DNA of 46,364 nucleotides, from contig JAIBBM010000035.1 of NCBI GenBank assembly GCA_019694685.1, positions 1-46,364 of the forward strand, written 5' to 3'. This stretch comes from Leptospirales bacterium. Lineage in GTDB: Bacteria; Spirochaetota; Leptospiria; Leptospirales; Leptonemataceae. The position numbers and the translations under genes were made by a program. The notes below the pieces were generated by a model, which made no database searches, was not told the DNA's origin, and worked only from the letters and a program-made list of their open reading frames with translations. Below, in pieces: positions 43,791 through 46,364 of the stretch (positions within the stretch are counted from its first letter, which is position 1; every line of letters starts with the position of its first letter).

Positions 43791-44882
43791 TTATTCGCCT
43801 TTGATACGAGATCCTGTCTTTGCGAAAAGCCTCAACATTTCCTGATGATCCTTCTGCTCCGCAATGGATACAGCTGTCTCACCGTATGTGTTTTTTGCAG
43901 CCACATCCGCTCCGTGCTCCAACAAAATAGGAGCGACCTTGATACTGTTGCTCTGGGCAGCCCAGATAAGAGCAGTGTACCCGGACGGGTTTTTCAAATT
44001 TACGTTCACACCGCGCGCGAGGAGCTGAGTAACCAGGTGAACGTCGTCGTAGCTCGCGGCAAAGTGCAATGCGCAAACCTGATGCTGATTGATTCGCTCC
44101 AGATCCTCAGTCAGTGGCAGAAGCAAATCGATTACCGACGGTGCCTGGGCAGATACTGCCAGCAGAAGCGGATTGTCTCCGTATTCGTAGGTTTCGTTTG
44201 CATCCGCTCCAGCATCCAGAAGCAGGCGGACAATGGTTGCATCTTTCAAATAGGAAATTGCGTACCAGAGCGCAGAATGTTTTTCGCGCGACCGATGATT
44301 CACATTGGATCCATGCGCGATAAACTCGCTCACCACTTGCGCATTGCGAAAGCGACATGCGGTGATCAGAGGAGTTTCGCCGAGAGCGTCGAGTGCTTCT
44401 ATGTTCGCGCCTTTCTCTATGAGAAGTCTCACCATTTCTGGATGACTCATTTCCGCGGCGCGATGAAGAGGAGTCCAGCCTGTTCGGTTGCATTCGTTGA
44501 TATTCGCGCCTGCATCGAGGAGTTCCCTCACTTTCGCAAGATCTCCCCTGGCCGCAAAATGAGTGAGGTCCGTTTCCCCCATCCGACGATGATAGGTCGC
44601 AAAGTATTCGTCTACTTCTTCGATTCGCTTTTTCGCAAACTCAATCTCTGCCGCATTTCCCTGCTTTGAGGCAAAGCGAAACAATGCCCGCGCATAAAGC
44701 CTGGCATCGTACATGCGATCCTGCCGCATCAATACATCACTTCCCATATGCCACGCGTTGAGGTTGCGCACGTCCATCCGCAGAACGTTGCGCAGAGAGG
44801 ATAGCGCTCCGATCCAATTCTCTTTCGCAAAAAAATCCGATGCATGCGCGAGCCACTGGTCTGTGGTTTTAACAACGGCCAT
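43791..44882 (-). CDS. ankyrin-repeat protein
   Basis: Cytoplasmic protein of 363 residues. The first 100 residues are helical and TPR-like (WIGALSSLRNVLRMDVRNLNAWHMG). Residues about 105-350 form seven or so ankyrin repeats, for example GWTPLHRAAEMSHPEMVRLL and GETPLITACRFRNAQVVSEF. Ankyrin arrays bind proteins; the partner is unknown. It is divergent from a small TPR-like gene, with about 65 bases between starts. No clear ribosome binding site precedes ATG 44882. An in-frame tail after its stop is noted separately. Confidence 0.9.
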   Translation of the reverse strand: MAVVKTTDQWLAHASDFFAKENWIGALSSLRNVLRMDVRNLNAWHMGSDVLMRQDRMYDARLYARALFRFASKQGNAAEIEFAKKRIEEVDEYFATYHRRMGETDLTHFAARGDLAKVRELLDAGANINECNRTGWTPLHRAAEMSHPEMVRLLIEKGANIEALDALGETPLITACRFRNAQVVSEFIAHGSNVNHRSREKHSALWYAISYLKDATIVRLLLDAGADANETYEYGDNPLLLAVSAQAPSVIDLLLPLTEDLERINQHQVCALHFAASYDDVHLVTQLLARGVNVNLKNPSGYTALIWAAQSNSIKVAPILLEHGADVAAKNTYGETAVSIAEQKDHQEMLRLFAKTGSRIKGE

Positions 44883-44947
44883 AGATTATGGTTGCATATC
44901 TATACTATCCGAGGCTGGTGGAAAGCACAAAGAGAATCCTGCGAATC

Positions 44948-45286
44948 ATGGACGATGAAAAACAATTCGTACGCAAGCTGGCAAAGAATGATCCAGATCT
45001 CGATAAGCCGGAAATTGCAGTCGAGTTCGCCCGGCTACTGATGGCGCACGAAAGATTCAAAGACGCACAAAAGGTGATTCGCACGGCCCTCGAAGAAGGC
45101 CCGCGCTATGATCTGTACGAGCTGCGAGCGGCTTCAACGCATTCAAACCTCGAAGAATTATGGAAGGAAGTGCATGAGAAACTCGGAACAGAGCCGGAAA
45201 GAACTTCCGTAAATATTTACAACGAAGGCTTGAAAACACCAGACCCGGACTGGAAAGCGATGCTCTCCACGCTGGACGGAAATTGA
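44948..45286 (+). CDS. small TPR-like protein
   Basis: Protein of 112 residues, mainly helical and charged, with a repeat-like segment (KPEIAVEFARLLMAHERFKDAQKV) resembling a tetratricopeptide motif. No signal peptide. The start at 44948 is preferred over an ORF start at 44888 because the upstream 20 residues look non-conserved and overlap the divergent promoter region. Probably a binding adaptor; it neighbours the ankyrin genes but no link is shown. Confidence 0.65.
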   Translation: MDDEKQFVRKLAKNDPDLDKPEIAVEFARLLMAHERFKDAQKVIRTALEEGPRYDLYELRAASTHSNLEELWKEVHEKLGTEPERTSVNIYNEGLKTPDPDWKAMLSTLDGN

Positions 45287-45366
45287 GCGGCCCGCCGGGC
45301 AAACGAAACTTTTTTTGACCGCGCGAAGAACTTGTGTTATCCCTGGTATGGTGAGAGGTGTGGCTT

Positions 45367-46098
45367 ATGAATACGGCAAATAGAATTCTATTGAGTGCGT
45401 CTTTGGCACTCATCCTCCCGCTTGCGCTGCATGCCAGTCCATTGACGGACGCAGCGGAAGCCCGCAATGAGCGAGACGTTACACGGCTTCTGGACTCTGG
45501 GGCAGATGTGAATGCGCGCGGCGACGAAGGCGACACCGCTCTGCACACGGCTGTCTGGGAAGGGCATATAGCCATCGTCCGGCTCCTGTTGACGCGCGGC
45601 GCAAATGTAAACGCGAAAAACAAAAAAGGCGAAACACCTCTGCACTGGGCGGCGGAAAAAGGCCTCCTCGATATTGCTTCACTTTTGCTGGAAAAAGGCG
45701 CGGCATTGAACGCGAAAGACGAAGACGATCAGACCCCCCTGCACTACGCGGCAGAAAAAGGCCGCGCGCAGTTGACCGCTTTTCTTCTAAAGAAAGGCGC
45801 AGACCCTCGCCTGACAGACTCAGACGGCAAGACCCCCAGAGCACTCGCAGCAGCGGCAGACTTCCCGGCAGTGGTTCGCATCTTCGACGATCCAGCAGCA
45901 GCTGAAGCTGCACTCAGGACCCCCGAGCCAGACAAAACGCCAGACGTATTCAGAGATGTCGTAGAGATGCGAGACGGGCGCAAATTCGAACGATGCAAGG
46001 CCGCGGTGACAAAGGATTCCGTTACCATCATCACAAGGGAAGGGCAAACACTTGTATTTCCCAAATCAGAGGTTCGCTCGATTCGCAAAGGCAACTAG
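45367..46098 (+). CDS. secreted ankyrin-repeat protein with C-terminal beta domain
   Basis: Protein of 243 residues with a signal peptide (RILLSASLALILPLALHA), placing it in the periplasm, unusual for ankyrin arrays. Four or five repeats follow (GDTALHTAVWEGHIAIVRLL; GETPLHWAAEKGLLDIASLL; QTPLHYAAEKGRAQLTAFLL). The last 45 residues (VVEMRDGRKFERCKAAVT, then EVRSIRKG) resemble the small beta domain at the N terminus of the coiled-coil protein at 1521-2660. ATG 45367 is preceded by a GAGAGGTG ribosome binding site. A terminator follows. Confidence 0.88.
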   Translation: MNTANRILLSASLALILPLALHASPLTDAAEARNERDVTRLLDSGADVNARGDEGDTALHTAVWEGHIAIVRLLLTRGANVNAKNKKGETPLHWAAEKGLLDIASLLLEKGAALNAKDEDDQTPLHYAAEKGRAQLTAFLLKKGADPRLTDSDGKTPRALAAAADFPAVVRIFDDPAAAEAALRTPEPDKTPDVFRDVVEMRDGRKFERCKAAVTKDSVTIITREGQTLVFPKSEVRSIRKGN

Positions 46099-46155
46099 TT
46101 AAAAGAGCAAAAACAAAGTGCTCTTGAAGTGGAGGCAACGGGCGCGCATTCGGGC

Positions 46156-46184
46156 AAAAAAAGACCGCGTCCTCAGACGCGGCC
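46156..46184 (-). terminator. terminator of the partial lipase-like paralogue
   Basis: GACCGCGTC (46163-46171) pairs with GACGCGGCC (46176-46184), with one wobble, around a 4-base loop. On the minus strand seven T follow (46156-46162). It is the same type as the terminator at 36169-36201. The plus-strand side is followed by a CTTTCTCTTTT tract, so it may also end transcription of the ankyrin gene. Confidence 0.75.
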
Positions 46185-46212
46185 TTTCTCTTTTCACTGG
46201 TTCTAAATCAAA

Positions 46213-46364
46213 TCAGCGGCGATTGTAGTCAGCCATCGCTGTCTTGTGTGTTTCGCCTGTTCCGCCTTGCCATACAGTGTAGTATGGAGTCCAGCGAGTC
46301 CAGGTAGTGTAGCAAGTAGAGAGCCACAGGAATCCACATGCATAGGATTCTTTGAGCTGTCCGT
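46213..46364 (-). CDS. secreted lipase-like hydrolase, second copy (5' part beyond window)
   Basis: The last 152 bases encode the C-terminal end of a protein nearly identical to the lipase-like gene at 36229-37098: about eight differences in 152 bases, the same TAMADYNRR ending, the same TGA stop and a similar terminator. Only the 3' end lies inside the window, so the catalytic residues cannot be checked. A recent duplication is likely. Confidence 0.85.
   Translation of the reverse strand, partial: GQLKESYACGFLWLSTCYTTWTRWTPYYTVWQGGTGETHKTAMADYNRR

Noticed and set aside
1..46364. tRNA, rRNA, CRISPR, insertion sequence or phage genes
   Set aside because: No tRNA cloverleaf, repeat-spacer array, transposase or inverted-terminal-repeat pair was seen by reading; a dedicated scan was not possible.

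Overview
The window looks like chromosomal DNA of a spirochaete of the Leptospira/Leptonema/Turneriella group. This is inferred from gene content: many lipoproteins with relaxed lipoboxes, a DUF1574-type SGNH protein, a FecR-domain lipoprotein, several response-regulator signalling proteins, and a dense, strand-switching layout with many 1-4 base overlaps. No 16S rRNA, tRNA, CRISPR array, insertion sequence or phage gene was seen, so the assignment rests on protein families only.

Layout. 0.1-8 kb holds an alpha/beta hydrolase, a NUDIX hydrolase and a coiled-coil protein on the minus strand. It continues with a membrane protein plus methyltransferase pair, a small lipoprotein with a clear terminator, and a divergent surface-modification group (SGNH protein; GtrA; acyltransferase 3). 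8-18 kb holds a large ZU5-type lipoprotein, an acyl-CoA dehydrogenase, a beta-propeller lipoprotein, a FecR lipoprotein, and a minus-strand run (icd, GT9 glycosyltransferase, REC-GGDEF diguanylate cyclase, YciI-like protein). 17.8-20 kb holds two overlapping REC-plus-class III cyclase genes with complementary active-site losses. 20-25 kb holds CorA, a membrane-bound LuxR-type regulator, a palindromic CRP-like site, a degenerate HD-GYP-like protein and a hydrolase.

25.2-30.1 kb is a copper-handling region. On the minus strand are a Sco protein and a 13-cysteine Csp1-like copper-storage protein (ATGA overlap). On the plus strand are three small secreted or lipoprotein genes, a second Sco protein and, overlapping it, an unusual protein that fuses a PCuAC copper-chaperone domain to a His/Met-rich linker and an outer-membrane beta-barrel. 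A hybrid histidine kinase converges on this group.

30-46 kb carries mostly exported proteins on the minus strand: a polysaccharide deacetylase, a choice-of-anchor-like protein, a propeller lipoprotein, a secreted lipase-like protein, and a giant lipoprotein interrupted by a +1 frameshift at TTT TAA. MgtE, a PilZ-like protein and two ankyrin proteins follow. A second, about 95% identical copy of the lipase-like gene, with the same kind of terminator, begins at the right edge and is cut off.

The strongest candidates for something undescribed are the split cyclase pair (17792-20022), which reads like a bacterial version of the mammalian C1/C2 heterodimer, and the copper cluster with its chaperone-barrel fusion. 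Functions given are by family recognition and motif reading only; no database search was run.
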